From assembly GCA_963790585.1 (NCBI GenBank), contig CAWBOY010000001.1:620001-684000 (forward strand): a DNA stretch of 64,000 nt, written 5' to 3'. The stretch's first letter is position 1. Each line of letters starts with the position of its first letter. The notes under the pieces were generated by a model, which made no database searches, had not been told where the DNA came from, and was given only the letters and a program-made list of their open reading frames with translations. The position numbers and the translations under genes are program-made. This document shows, in pieces, positions 17,133 to 25,368 of the stretch. Source of the stretch: CAWBOY01 sp963790585 (GTDB taxonomy: Bacteria; Planctomycetota; Planctomycetia; Gemmatales; Gemmataceae).

Positions 17133-17996
17133 ATGTCTTTGACACGAGGGCTGGTGCTGATCGCGGCATTCGCCACAACATGGGGACTGCTTGCTGGTTG
17201 CACTTGCGCATTCTTGCGCATGACTTTCGTCGGCCTACAAGGCATTATTGTTCCATTAGCTTCCGTAGGCGTTGCTTTTTTTGAGGCTTTAGGAGTATTC
17301 GGTATCATTGATCGATTTATGATCAAAGACCGAGTAGATGAATCCGTCCGGAGCGTAAACGTAAATTCGCTAAAAGTCTCTCCAGCAATAAACACACCTT
17401 TCAAACACTGGGCTAGATTAACAGCCTGCCTAAGTATGGCTTGTGGCCTATTTGGAATTCTACCGTTGTGGGCGCCACCGGCTTTTGTCACCGGCTTGTT
17501 GCTCTCTTTTGTAGCGATCGCGTTGGCTTATAAACAGAAAATGAGTTATCTCCCACCAGCTTTTGGATTGGTCACTAATGTAGTCGCGCTCTCGATGTGG
17601 CCGGCCGTACTTGGCTTCTTCCCAACCGAGACTGGATATGAATTCAGGTACGGCAAGAGAAGCGTGGCTGCTGATTTAAGTCAGCCCTGCATCATTATGC
17701 TATTTATCGAATTTCCCTCCACAAATCGCGATCGTGTTGATCTCTTAATTGATGGAAAGATGGAAAATTCCTGGGAGGATACTACGCATCGAAAAGAAGG
17801 ATCACGGTTAGAACCACATGTTTTCATTCCTCATGGGTTTCACCAAGTAGCAATTCGATGGAACGGAACTACGATTCATTCCGAAATCGTTCAAGTACCG
17901 CGGGAGGAAAACCCCCATCGACAGATTTTTCTGTGGATCACTTTGAAAAGCCAACAGAAAGTCATCTATGACGGTCCAAGAATTCTTGAGAATTAA
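17133..17996 (+). CDS. Hypothetical multi-pass membrane protein
   Basis: 287 residues from ATG 17133. The first part holds about four hydrophobic helices (TRGLVLIAAFATTWGLLAGC, GIIVPLASVGVAFFEALGVF, LTACLSMACGLFGILPLWA, FVTGLLLSFVAIALAY), then one more near VVALSMWPAVLGFFP. The last 110 residues are a beta-rich soluble domain (VDLLIDGKMENSWEDTTH). It is AT-richer than its neighbours and lies just after the IS630 element, consistent with acquired DNA. No family was recognised. Confidence 0.6.
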   Translation: MSLTRGLVLIAAFATTWGLLAGCTCAFLRMTFVGLQGIIVPLASVGVAFFEALGVFGIIDRFMIKDRVDESVRSVNVNSLKVSPAINTPFKHWARLTACLSMACGLFGILPLWAPPAFVTGLLLSFVAIALAYKQKMSYLPPAFGLVTNVVALSMWPAVLGFFPTETGYEFRYGKRSVAADLSQPCIIMLFIEFPSTNRDRVDLLIDGKMENSWEDTTHRKEGSRLEPHVFIPHGFHQVAIRWNGTTIHSEIVQVPREENPHRQIFLWITLKSQQKVIYDGPRILEN

Positions 17997-18003
17997 CTAT
18001 GTT

Positions 18004-18029
18004 GTGTCACGGTCTCCCGACCGTGACAC
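18004..18029. repeat. Short hairpin GTGTCACGGTC/GACCGTGACAC
   Basis: Perfect 11-bp arms around TCCC directly behind the membrane-protein stop at 17996. There is no T-run on the plus strand, so it is a REP-type hairpin that could still slow transcription. Confidence 0.7.
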
Positions 18030-18149
18030 TCGGCTCGACCGAAGGTCTCTGTCGTCCGTGGTCAACCCAGAACTATGAATCTGGCGATCGCATTATGACA
18101 AGTTTGGCGTGTCGACTATCAGGTGACCGTCCCACAACGATTTGCCAAC

Positions 18150-18814
18150 TCACGTGATATGAGTGAAGGCATAACCACCCGCGAACAGCGCCTTCCAAAC
18201 GACGACCACGACCTAATGGAACGCTACCCCCGGCCAGACGGACCCGCTCCGTTGGTAGAGGCCAGTACAGCACGCCCCTAGCAAGCCGGCCAGCGCGAGG
18301 AAGCGACCGTCCCAGAAGAGCGGCCTAGCAACCGGCAGGAACAACCACGCGTCCAGGGGATGCCAGAGGACGAAGCCCGCAAGGCCAGCTGCAAAGGCGA
18401 GCGCACGACGGCTGATCGGTATTTCCTCTGTCGGATGGGGCAGGATGGCGGCCCGGAAGAAAGACTCCTCCGCAAGACCAGGTAAGACGAGAACGACGAC
18501 GCAGAAGGTGAGGAACTGTGATGCGGAGCCAACTGGCGCCGTCAGGTGAATTAGACCAGTGGCAAGTCCGAAAGGCACCGCGACCAAGCCGAAGGCTGTC
18601 AGCAGCGTTTTAGCATGGGGCCAAAATTGCGCGGTGGCCCGGGCCAGGGCGCGCAGGCAGGATCGCGGGCCAGGCCGCGCACTTTCGTAGAGGGCCATAG
18701 GCGTGCACTGTCCCGGGCCAGCACGCGGCGTGGTTCTTTGGTTGGGATTTTGTGATAGGCTTGAAGCACTTCCCAGCGCCGCTCGGCGCCAAAACGCCTC
18801 GGAGCCAGGCACAA
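18150..18814 (-). pseudogene. CPBP-family intramembrane glutamic endopeptidase, broken
   Basis: The core motifs of CPBP (Abi/CAAX-like) proteases are present: EESFFR with the paired glutamates, FVLWHPLDAWLFLP with the His, and a third helix ending SVWPGVAFH. Directly after that His a TAG at about 18213 stands where a Trp codon is expected; behind it the same frame continues WKALFAGGYAFTHIT to TGA at 18150-18152. Upstream, natural sequence (RWEVLQAYHKIPTKEPRRVL, GLARDPA) lies in another frame, joined to LRALARATAQFWPHAK by a one-base slip. One frameshift plus one nonsense codon make it a probable pseudogene. Confidence 0.7.
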
Positions 18815-18853
18815 CCTGGCCCCGAGACTTGACCGGCGGGAGCAAGACCTCCC

Positions 18854-19388
18854 TTGGGCCCACCCTCATTTCAGCATTTCTGTGGCCAACGGCCAGAGGC
18901 ACCATGTCTTCGTCGAACGCGGCGTTGTTTGCTCAAGGGTTGTGAGCGACGCTTCACGCCGGCGCATCCTCAGCGCGCTGTTGCAGCGCGGCCTGTCGCC
19001 GGGAGGCACAGCGGTGGCGACGCTGGCAGGCGAGCCAGCGTTATCGGTCCACCGAGCGAGGCCAAGAGCGGCGGCGGGAACAGAGCCGGCGGTATCGCGA
19101 GCGACAGCGTCAGCAACAGCGAACCGAGTCAGCTGACGAAGCTTTGCCGCGCGAGGGCCAGCGCCAGGGTCTGCGTGCGATGATTTTGCCAGGCGGCCCT
19201 GCGATCGACCGGGTTGTTATGAGCTTTTCCCGATCGCCGATGAACAATCGTGCAAGCGATTCTGTAGTTTGGCCTGCCGACTGGCGTTACGTCGCGTGTT
19301 GGATCGTGAGGCGCGCTATCGGTCGCGGCGTCGGCGCTGGCGTTCGGAACGTGTGACCGAGCGTGTGCGGCCTCCAGATACGTCGTGA
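18854..19388 (+). pseudogene. Double zinc-finger protein of an IS21/ParB cassette, frameshifted
   Basis: Protein-like sequence passes through three frames by two apparent one-base deletions. Module 1 in frame A has RRCLLKGCERRFTPAHPQ; frame B continues RCCSAACRREAQRW and a long basic RYR/RRR/QRQQQ stretch. Module 2 in frame C reads CDRPGCYELF...CKRFCSLACR and an Arg-rich tail ending RPPDTS at 19386-19388. Each module is C-x4-C then C-x3/4-C, so the gene encoded two similar zinc ribbons separated by basic linkers, suggesting nucleic-acid binding. It lies 155 bp upstream of the ParB-like gene. The shifts may be real decay or assembly indels. The start near 18854 is uncertain. Confidence 0.55.
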
Positions 19389-19543
19389 CCAAGTCTTTGC
19401 AGATATTTTTGAGCGAGCAGCCAGGATAAAGTGCCTCCACCCCAAACCGGAGAGAGGAGCGGGCGGTCGCGAGAGCGATTTTGCGTCCCCCGTTTCCTTT
19501 CTTCGAATGGAGGAAAGAGGGAGGTTTGGTGGAGGGTACGTAC

Positions 19544-20458
19544 ATGGCTTGGAACGACGGTATCTCACGACCGGTGATGCTTGCCGACCTGGGCCAGCAC
19601 TATCGGCGTTATCGCCTGACCGATTTGGAGGCGGAGGAAGCAATGGCGGGATCGCTGCGTCGTTGGGGGCAGTTGTCACCGGTGGTGGTGTGTATGCGTG
19701 AGCAAAAATTGGAACTCCTCGACGGCTTCAAGCGTTATGCGGCGGCACGCCAGGTAGGTGGGTTAAGGAGTTTGAGCGTACGAGTATTGGAGGTGGATGA
19801 GCCGACGGCAAAGGCGGCGATTCTGGGGTTGAACCGTGGTCAGGGTCCGGTACGGGAGTTGGAGGAGGCCTGGGTTGTCCAGGGGTTGGTACGTGACGAT
19901 GGGATGACGCAGGTGGAAGCGGCCCACTTGTTGGGCCGACACAAGAGTTGGGTGTGTCGCCGCCTGGCGTTGTTGGAGCGGTTGAGTGTGGCGGTGAAAG
20001 AGGATTTGCGTTTGGGATTAGTGGGTCCGTCGTTGGCCCGTCAATTGACGCGGTTGCCCGTGGGCAACCAGGAAGCATTGTTGGAGTTGACGCGCCGGGA
20101 GACGTTGACGGCTCAGGAAGTGAGCGGCGTGATCGAGTTGTTGCAAGGTGCCAGTGACGAGCAGGCGGCGTTCGTGCTGGCGAAGCCTCGTGAGGCGTTG
20201 GCTCAGGTAAACGGTATGCCGACGGCATTGCGGGATCCACGTCTGAGTGGAGCCGGGAACTGGCTGGCGAAGCATTTGAGACAGGCTTTGGAAACACTGA
20301 CTCGTCTGGAGAATTGGCTTCGGACGCCGAACGTGCTTGAGTTGCGAACGCAGGATCGTGAGATCCTCCAGCCGATATTGGCGCGTGTCGGCGATCAGTC
20401 CCATGTGGTGGCGGAGTTGGTGTTGGGACCGGACCTCAAGCGTATGAGGCTGCCATGA
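19544..20458 (+). CDS. ParB/Spo0J-like DNA-binding protein coupled to IS21 genes
   Basis: 304 residues from ATG 19544; GGTGGAGGG lies upstream. The N-terminal ParB/Srx-like domain is visible (MLADLGQHYRRYRLTDLEAE, QLSPVVVC, LELLDGFKRYAAARQVGG, where GERR-type residues are replaced by DGFKR). It is followed by the helix-turn-helix block MTQVEAAHLLGRHKSWVCRR with LARQLTRLPVG. The C-terminal third is predicted helical. ParB proteins spread on DNA and use CTP; whether this one does is unknown. Its TGA overlaps the ATG of istA in ATGA, so translation is coupled. This suggests a role in transposition target choice or regulation, which is inference. Confidence 0.85.
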   Translation: MAWNDGISRPVMLADLGQHYRRYRLTDLEAEEAMAGSLRRWGQLSPVVVCMREQKLELLDGFKRYAAARQVGGLRSLSVRVLEVDEPTAKAAILGLNRGQGPVRELEEAWVVQGLVRDDGMTQVEAAHLLGRHKSWVCRRLALLERLSVAVKEDLRLGLVGPSLARQLTRLPVGNQEALLELTRRETLTAQEVSGVIELLQGASDEQAAFVLAKPREALAQVNGMPTALRDPRLSGAGNWLAKHLRQALETLTRLENWLRTPNVLELRTQDREILQPILARVGDQSHVVAELVLGPDLKRMRLP

Positions 20459-22017
20459 ATGAGGCGTTGCGTCTGGAGATCGTGCAACGGCGTCAGAGTG
20501 GGATGTCGTTGCGTGCCATCGCGGAAGAATTGGGCCTGTCGCGTGGCGCCGTGACACGCGCGTTGGCACAGGTGCAAGCTCAGCGGGACGGACGGGTCGC
20601 CCGGCCCCGTCCACGCCACAGCATCATTGATCCCTTCGAGCCGCTCTTGAAGGAGTTGCTTGCCAAGTACCCGAATCTCACCACCATGCGCGCCTTGGAA
20701 GAGTTGCAAGCACGCGGTTTCACTGGCCAGTACACCGTCGTACGTCAGCGCCTGGGATTGTTGCGGCCACGCGCCGCGCGGCCACCCGTGCCGCGCTTCG
20801 AGACCGGGCCAGGGATCCAAGCCCAAATGGACTACGGCGTCTATGACATCGACTTTACACGTGAAGGCCGCCGGCGTGTGTACCTCTTCAGCTATTTGCT
20901 CGGCTACTCCCGCCGGCAGTATCTACGCTTCGTGGAATCGATGGATCTAACAACGACCTTGCGAGAACACGTACATGCCTTCCACCATCTTGGCGGCGTC
21001 GCGCGGGTCTGCCTGTATGACAACTTCAAAGCCGTGGTGCTGCGTCATGACGCCGATGGCGTTATCTACAACCCCAAGTTCCTGGCCTTCGCCACGCATT
21101 ACGGCTTCCGGCCACAAGCCTGCCGCGTGCGCCGACCGCAAACGAAGGGTAAAGTCGAGCGAAAGATGTTCCACGTCGAAAGCAGTTTGCTCAATGGTCG
21201 CACCTTCGACACCCTCGAGCATCTCAACGAGGTGACCACCTGGTGGCTGCACAACGTCGCCGACATCCGTGTCCTACGCGACTTCAAGGAGACGCCACTC
21301 CAGCGTCACCAACACGAACAACCACACTTGCTGACGCTGCCGACCTGTGACTTCGACACCGCCCAGGTCATCTATCGCCACGTGAGCGTCGAGGGCTACG
21401 TCACCCATCGGCTCAACCTGTACTCCGTGCCGTGGACGTACATCGGCCAGGTGCTACCTGTACGCGTCACCGAGAGTGAAGTCGTCATCTACTCGATCGG
21501 TCTGGAGGAGATCGCACGCCACCTTCTCGTGGCCAGCTCCCACACGGGCGTTCGCCAGTCGAACAAGACCCATCATCCCGCCGACGACCCCGGCCAGCGT
21601 GAACTGCTGTTACGGCAACGCTTCACGGAACTGGGGCCGGTGGCCGTACAGTTCCTCGACGGCTTGCTCGCCAAGCAAGTCCAGGGCAAACTACAGGCCC
21701 AGCAACTGTTGGCAGTGGTAGCCCACTACCAACGCAAAGATGTACAGGCCGCCTTCGAGCGTGCCGTCCGCTTCGGCGCCTACTCCTTGGCGGCAATCCG
21801 ACGCATCCTTGCCGCGACCGCCAAGCCCAAGCCGCTCCTGGAGGAACTGGCCGATCTGCATCGTGACACGCTGGACCCGTTGTTGCGTGCCGACGCGGTC
21901 GGTCCACGGCCAACCAGCGACTATCAGCATTTGCTCTTGCCTGAGGAAGCCGCCAATGACGCCTCGTCCCAAGAAAAACCGTTCAGCGAAACCAACACCG
22001 ACGCCACCTCTGCGTGA
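20455..22017 (+). CDS. istA: IS21-family transposase IstA
   Basis: 520 residues. An N-terminal helix-turn-helix (MSLRAIAEELGLSRGAVTRAL) is followed by an rve integrase core: QMDYGVYDIDF (first Asp), CLYDNFKAVVLR (second Asp) and RRPQTKGKVERKMF (Glu). The C-terminal beta-barrel and helical tail match IstA. It assembles on the element ends with IstB and catalyses strand transfer. The ATG overlaps the ParB-like stop by four bases, and its own 3' end overlaps istB by 62 bases. The frame is intact. Confidence 0.93.
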   Translation: MNEALRLEIVQRRQSGMSLRAIAEELGLSRGAVTRALAQVQAQRDGRVARPRPRHSIIDPFEPLLKELLAKYPNLTTMRALEELQARGFTGQYTVVRQRLGLLRPRAARPPVPRFETGPGIQAQMDYGVYDIDFTREGRRRVYLFSYLLGYSRRQYLRFVESMDLTTTLREHVHAFHHLGGVARVCLYDNFKAVVLRHDADGVIYNPKFLAFATHYGFRPQACRVRRPQTKGKVERKMFHVESSLLNGRTFDTLEHLNEVTTWWLHNVADIRVLRDFKETPLQRHQHEQPHLLTLPTCDFDTAQVIYRHVSVEGYVTHRLNLYSVPWTYIGQVLPVRVTESEVVIYSIGLEEIARHLLVASSHTGVRQSNKTHHPADDPGQRELLLRQRFTELGPVAVQFLDGLLAKQVQGKLQAQQLLAVVAHYQRKDVQAAFERAVRFGAYSLAAIRRILAATAKPKPLLEELADLHRDTLDPLLRADAVGPRPTSDYQHLLLPEEAANDASSQEKPFSETNTDATSA

Positions 22018-22768
22018 GCAGATCCTCGCCGACTTCGCCACGCTGCGCGTCCCCATGACTGCCGAACAGCTCGATGCCGTCGTACTCGACGCCGAGCAAA
22101 GCGGCCGCTCGCATCTGGAGTTCCTGTACCGTTTGCTCACCGACCAGGCGGGCTTGCGTCGCCAACGTAGCATCGAACGACGCATCAAGGATGCCCACTT
22201 CCGCGAACTGAAACCACTGAGCGACTTCGATTGGAGCTTCAACCCGTCGCTCCCACGGACGCAACTTGAAACCTTGGTTGGCTGTGACTTCGTCCGCCGC
22301 TGTCAGAACCTGGTGTTCGTCGGCCAATCCGGCTTGGGAAAAAGTCGGCTGATTCAGAACATCGGTCAGGCCGCTTGCGTGCAGGGCTATCGCGTCTTTT
22401 ACACGACCAGCGGTGCTCTCCTGGAAGATCTGACTGCGGCCTTGGCCGACCAAACGATCCACGACCGTGTACGCTTCTATGCCCGCTTCGAGTTGTTAAT
22501 CATCGACGAATTTGGTCTGGACCGCATTGAACGCAGCCTGTGTCCGCAGGCCGCCAGCTTGTGGTACAAGATCATCGACGCGCGGAGCCAACGGGTCAGC
22601 ACGGCGCTGGTGACCAACATCGACTTCGAGTCCTGGGCCGAATACCTGGGCGATGCTCCCCTGGCGATGGCGTTGTTGGATCGCGTCGTGGACGGCGCAA
22701 CCATCGTGAAATTGAAGGGCAAATCCTATCGTGTTCATCGCGGCCCCGAAGAGCCGTCCGCCAAGTAA
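21956..22768 (+). CDS. istB: IS21-family helper ATPase IstB
   Basis: 270 residues from ATG 21956, inside the end of istA. AAA+ motifs: Walker A VFVGQSGLGKSRLIQN (about residue 125), Walker B ELLIIDEFGLDRI (about 183), and a sensor region ALVTNIDFESWAEYLGD. IstB remodels target DNA and regulates IstA. The start was chosen for the overlap and because residues before it in the longer frame (from 21740) are a shadow of istA. The Walker A has Ser-Gly-Leu-Gly-Lys-Ser in place of the more usual GTGKTH, still compatible with ATP binding. Confidence 0.92.
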   Translation: MTPRPKKNRSAKPTPTPPLREQILADFATLRVPMTAEQLDAVVLDAEQSGRSHLEFLYRLLTDQAGLRRQRSIERRIKDAHFRELKPLSDFDWSFNPSLPRTQLETLVGCDFVRRCQNLVFVGQSGLGKSRLIQNIGQAACVQGYRVFYTTSGALLEDLTAALADQTIHDRVRFYARFELLIIDEFGLDRIERSLCPQAASLWYKIIDARSQRVSTALVTNIDFESWAEYLGDAPLAMALLDRVVDGATIVKLKGKSYRVHRGPEEPSAK

Positions 22769-23143
22769 CCGCGCCAAGGATAGGACCTCGCCACGCTCAC
22801 CCCGCTTCGCCGGGCAACTCCTGTTGGCCTCATCTCAAGCCGCGAAAATGGCCTCACTTCAAAACGCGATCAACACGAAGGCCGCCAAAAGCAGCATTGC
22901 CTCCAGCCAGACGCGCGGCCGACCGATCGTGGAAAGGCCGAGAGCAAGGCGACGGGTGACCGTTCGAAGCATAGCCGGTTCCCCTGCGCCTCAATACCGA
23001 TCTGTTCCCTTGATTCAATGGGCAGCTCGGTCGGCACGCCGCGATACATGCCTCCCTCAGCCCTGAAGGCTCACCAGCAGGGCGTCATACCAAGTGTTTA
23101 CGGAGGTAACTTTGGCTCAGGAAGAGATCTTTCGTCTGCTGCG
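22769..23143. other. IS21 right end and intergenic region
   Basis: The stretch holds the two GGCCTCA repeats of the probable IS21 end (22826, 22850). At 23098-23218 a short frame starting TTG after GGAGGT reads AQEEIFRLLRQLGVLAADH before it runs into the antisense end of the next gene; it may be the truncated 5' end of a lost gene. Nothing else was recognised. Confidence 0.45.
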
Positions 23144-23824
23144 TCAACTGGGAGTCTTGGCAGCAGACCACTCTGCCAAAAGTTCGTTTACCAAGGTCAT
23201 GAGACGATGAGCGGATGAGGGTAGATCGCCAACCGGGAAACCATGGACGAGACGATTTCGCGTGCGTTGACACTCAAGTGCAACGTCGAACTGTTGGATG
23301 GTGAGTTCGCCCAGGGAATATAACTGCCGAATCATGATTGAGGGCGAGAGGCGTTCCACGGGAATTGCAGCTTGCCCGGCATGGATACGTAGAAGTTGTT
23401 CGAGAGCAATCCACAGGATGACAAAGGCTGCCTCGCTGTCGCTGGCCTCTTGCAACCGTCGGGCATGATTGATCCGGTTTGAAATGTCGTCCCACGAAGC
23501 AGTCTGATCCTCCTTGCCAGGCAATCCCTCAGACGCAACATCTTGGCCGGTCACCAGGAGGAAACGCCATCCCGGGTGCTTCTTCACTTCATCCGCCACT
23601 AAACTGAGTTGATCGACCGAGAGACGATCCGCTCGGTTTCTTACGGTGACGAGAAATCCACCCTGATCATTTCGCACAAGAAGGTCTGGCCGATAGGTAT
23701 CAAGCTCGAAGGGCAAGTCAGTCGCAACCGGTTTCACAATCGCGTCGTAACCTTCGCGCCGATACTTCTCGGCGAGTTCGTCAGCTTGGGCTTTGTGTTC
23801 TTCGGCGTTTGAGAGGTTTGTCAT
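23144..23824 (-). CDS. Hypothetical protein: REase-like N-domain and HEPN-like C-domain
   Basis: 226 residues. The N-terminal 90 residues resemble a PD-(D/E)XK-type fold: RREGYDAIV, then YRPDLLVRNDQGGFLVTVRNR, where the usual E-x-K is replaced by T-x-R, so catalysis is doubtful. The C-terminal half is helical (AAFVILWIALEQLLRI) and ends with RTRNRLVHGFP, an R-x4-H pattern as in HEPN ribonuclease domains. The combination occurs in nucleic-acid defence and stress proteins. It lies beside a RusA-like and a GIY-YIG gene on the same strand. The fold calls are by pattern only. Confidence 0.6.
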   Translation of the reverse strand: MTNLSNAEEHKAQADELAEKYRREGYDAIVKPVATDLPFELDTYRPDLLVRNDQGGFLVTVRNRADRLSVDQLSLVADEVKKHPGWRFLLVTGQDVASEGLPGKEDQTASWDDISNRINHARRLQEASDSEAAFVILWIALEQLLRIHAGQAAIPVERLSPSIMIRQLYSLGELTIQQFDVALECQRTRNRLVHGFPVGDLPSSAHRLMTLVNELLAEWSAAKTPS

Positions 23825-23894
23825 AGCAATTCATCCAGGGGCCGGGAGTGACTGACCTTCACGTAAACACACTCCTCTTGTGCGGCGATTCCGG

Positions 23895-24004
23895 CTAGTG
23901 CTCTGTCAACGCTAAGAATTGGGGTCGCTGTGCCGTCCCTCACTGGGAATTCTCGCCATATTTTTCGTTACCAACCCCAAAATCAAGCGTTGACAGAGCA
24001 CTAG
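23895..24004. repeat. MITE-like inverted repeat inserted in a RusA-like gene
   Basis: CTAGTGCTCTGTCAACGCT at 23895-23913 is the exact complement of AGCGTTGACAGAGCACTAG at 23986-24004, and the sequences inside (AATTGGGGT / ACCCCAAAAT) continue to pair. CTAG at both tips can be a 4-bp target duplication, and it fits the YTAR target of IS701 elements. The element is about 110 bp and has no gene of its own. Confidence 0.85.
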
Positions 24005-24328
24005 TACGAGTTGAGGGAGTCGGGTCAGGTCGAAAGTGGCATCAAGAAAGCGGCGGTGACTTTCGACGTCTGCAATAAGGGAGTCGTCCGCGAACACCAA
24101 TCCCACGAGAGCATCTTGAATGGGTTTGACGATGTTGTCGGTGTCTGGCGGTGACTCGTCACACAGGTAGACGAGGATTAGGTGCAAGTCACCTTCCTCA
24201 ACCGTTTGGCCATTCCACGACTTGCGTGCTTCTTCCCGAACATACATTTTCCACGCCTGTAGACTCTCACGCTTCTTGGTCTGAAGGGAAACTGGACGCT
24301 TCGGAATTAGAAACTCGAAGTTTGGCAT
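23912..24328 (-). CDS. RusA-like Holliday-junction resolvase with MITE-derived C-terminus
   Basis: About 138 residues from ATG 24328 (a TTG at 24358 is open). RusA pattern: FLIPKRPVSLQTKKRESLQAW near the start, the DNIVKPIQDAL block (PPDTDNIVKPIQDALVGLV) and the acidic FADDSLIADVESHRR. These Asp residues bind Mg and cut four-way junctions as a dimer. From about LVLVLCQRLI on, the protein is encoded by the MITE at 23895-24004, which replaces the natural C-terminus with about 30 foreign residues. RusA genes usually sit in phage or mobile elements; no other phage gene is seen here. Confidence 0.75.
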   Translation of the reverse strand: MPNFEFLIPKRPVSLQTKKRESLQAWKMYVREEARKSWNGQTVEEGDLHLILVYLCDESPPDTDNIVKPIQDALVGLVFADDSLIADVESHRRFLDATFDLTRLPQLVLVLCQRLILGLVTKNMARIPSEGRHSDPNS

Positions 24329-24620
24329 ACCGCTTCGTTTCTGTTCCTTGAGGGCCAACCAGATTGGGGTTCGCGTGGCGTTCCTTTTGTTGAAGTATAG
24401 CGGATGACCTGGACTCGATCCATGCTGGCGTTGTTTAGGTTTTGCGATGACAGGTGCAAACGTTTTGGCAGGGTCGGTCGGGAGACAGCGCTACAACGCG
24501 AGCGATTGGTTAGGATTTGCGCCAAAATAAGTTACCGAAATTGGTTTCGCCCTGGCCAAGAACTACGGCATTTCAGCGGCGATGGCCGGCAACTTGTTTT
24601 GGCGCGAGTCCTTAGTTGGG

Positions 24621-25368
24621 TTAGGCGGATGACGGCTCGTTCGCCGCAAGAGCATTTTGAAAGTTCTCATACCACGCTTCGACGCGCGTGGGTGACGTGA
24701 TAAACCACTCGTTTCCAGCACTTTCCGAAACCTCTGCGCCGACCAGTTTGAGGGATGAGTGCAATGCGTTTTCGCGGGCTGAAGAATCGTCTGTTCGAAT
24801 GACGAGACCGACAGTTGGCATGCGCGAGAGGGCTGTTCTGACGCCCTGACCTAAAATTCGATGGATCGCATCATTGCTTGCCCGTGCGACCAATCTTGCA
24901 CTCCCAAGTATCTCGGCCTTCGAGCGCCGCAAGTCGGCGATCATTCGGGTTGAAGTACAAATAGACGCACTCTGACCCGGTGCCAACCTCCTTGTCGGGT
25001 TGAATAGTAAGCTCATAATTATCGCTCGGGTCATCGACCAAAGACGTTGAAACTGTTGGCGGAAGTTCCTGCACGGGGAGTCCCTGCGGTGATGCGCCCG
25101 TCCAGCACCACCAACCCACACCGGGGGAATTGACTAAACCACCCTCTTTGAGGTCCCTCAAAGCCCGCTGTATCGTGAAACTTGGGTTTGAGGCGGTAGA
25201 CCCGCCACGCTCGCGATGCACTTGAACGACCCGGTCGACGAGAGCGGCAGTCTTCCACTGAGACTGAGCGCGGAACAATTCCTCCACAATTTGGCGAGCG
25301 ACGGGTCGAACAAATGGTAAGCCCGCAGTCGGTTGGCCACCTTTGTCCGTGTCAGAACCCATGCACAT
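24621..25368 (-). pseudogene. GIY-YIG (MUG113/T5orf172-like) nuclease with winged-helix N-domain, frameshifted
   Basis: The first frame (25368 to 24871) has an N-terminal winged-helix-like region (VARQIVEELFRAQSQWKTAALVD, ALRDLKEGGLVNSPGVGWW) and enters a GIY-YIG domain: CVYLYFNPN and WECKIGRTGKQ. A TGA follows. One extra T in GCAATGAT explains it: in the second frame (to 24621) the domain continues DAIHRILGQGV, MPTVGLVIRTDD, RENALHSSLKLVG, EWFITS and VEAWYENFQN. The repaired protein has about 248 residues. It could be active if the slip is an assembly error. It forms a small nuclease cluster with the RusA-like and HEPN-like genes. Confidence 0.7.

Larger units (their letters stand above)
18854..22864 (+). 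mobile_element. IS21-type cassette: zinc-finger, ParB-like, istA, istB
   Basis: Four same-strand genes in order, the last three with overlapping ends. IstA and IstB define an IS21-family element; the two upstream genes are unusual cargo. Behind istB the motif GGCCTCA(T/C)TTCAA-like occurs twice at 22826 and 22850, as repeats near IS21 ends often do. The matching left end and a target duplication were not found by eye, so the limits given are approximate. Confidence 0.6.

Noticed and set aside
18213..18215. TAG as recoded amino acid (pyrrolysine or readthrough) in the CPBP gene
   Set aside because: The gene also has a frameshift, no pyl genes are seen and TAG is one base from the expected TGG, so a nonsense mutation is simpler.
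23912..25368. Prophage indicated by RusA
   Set aside because: No integrase, capsid, terminase or lysis genes are found around it.
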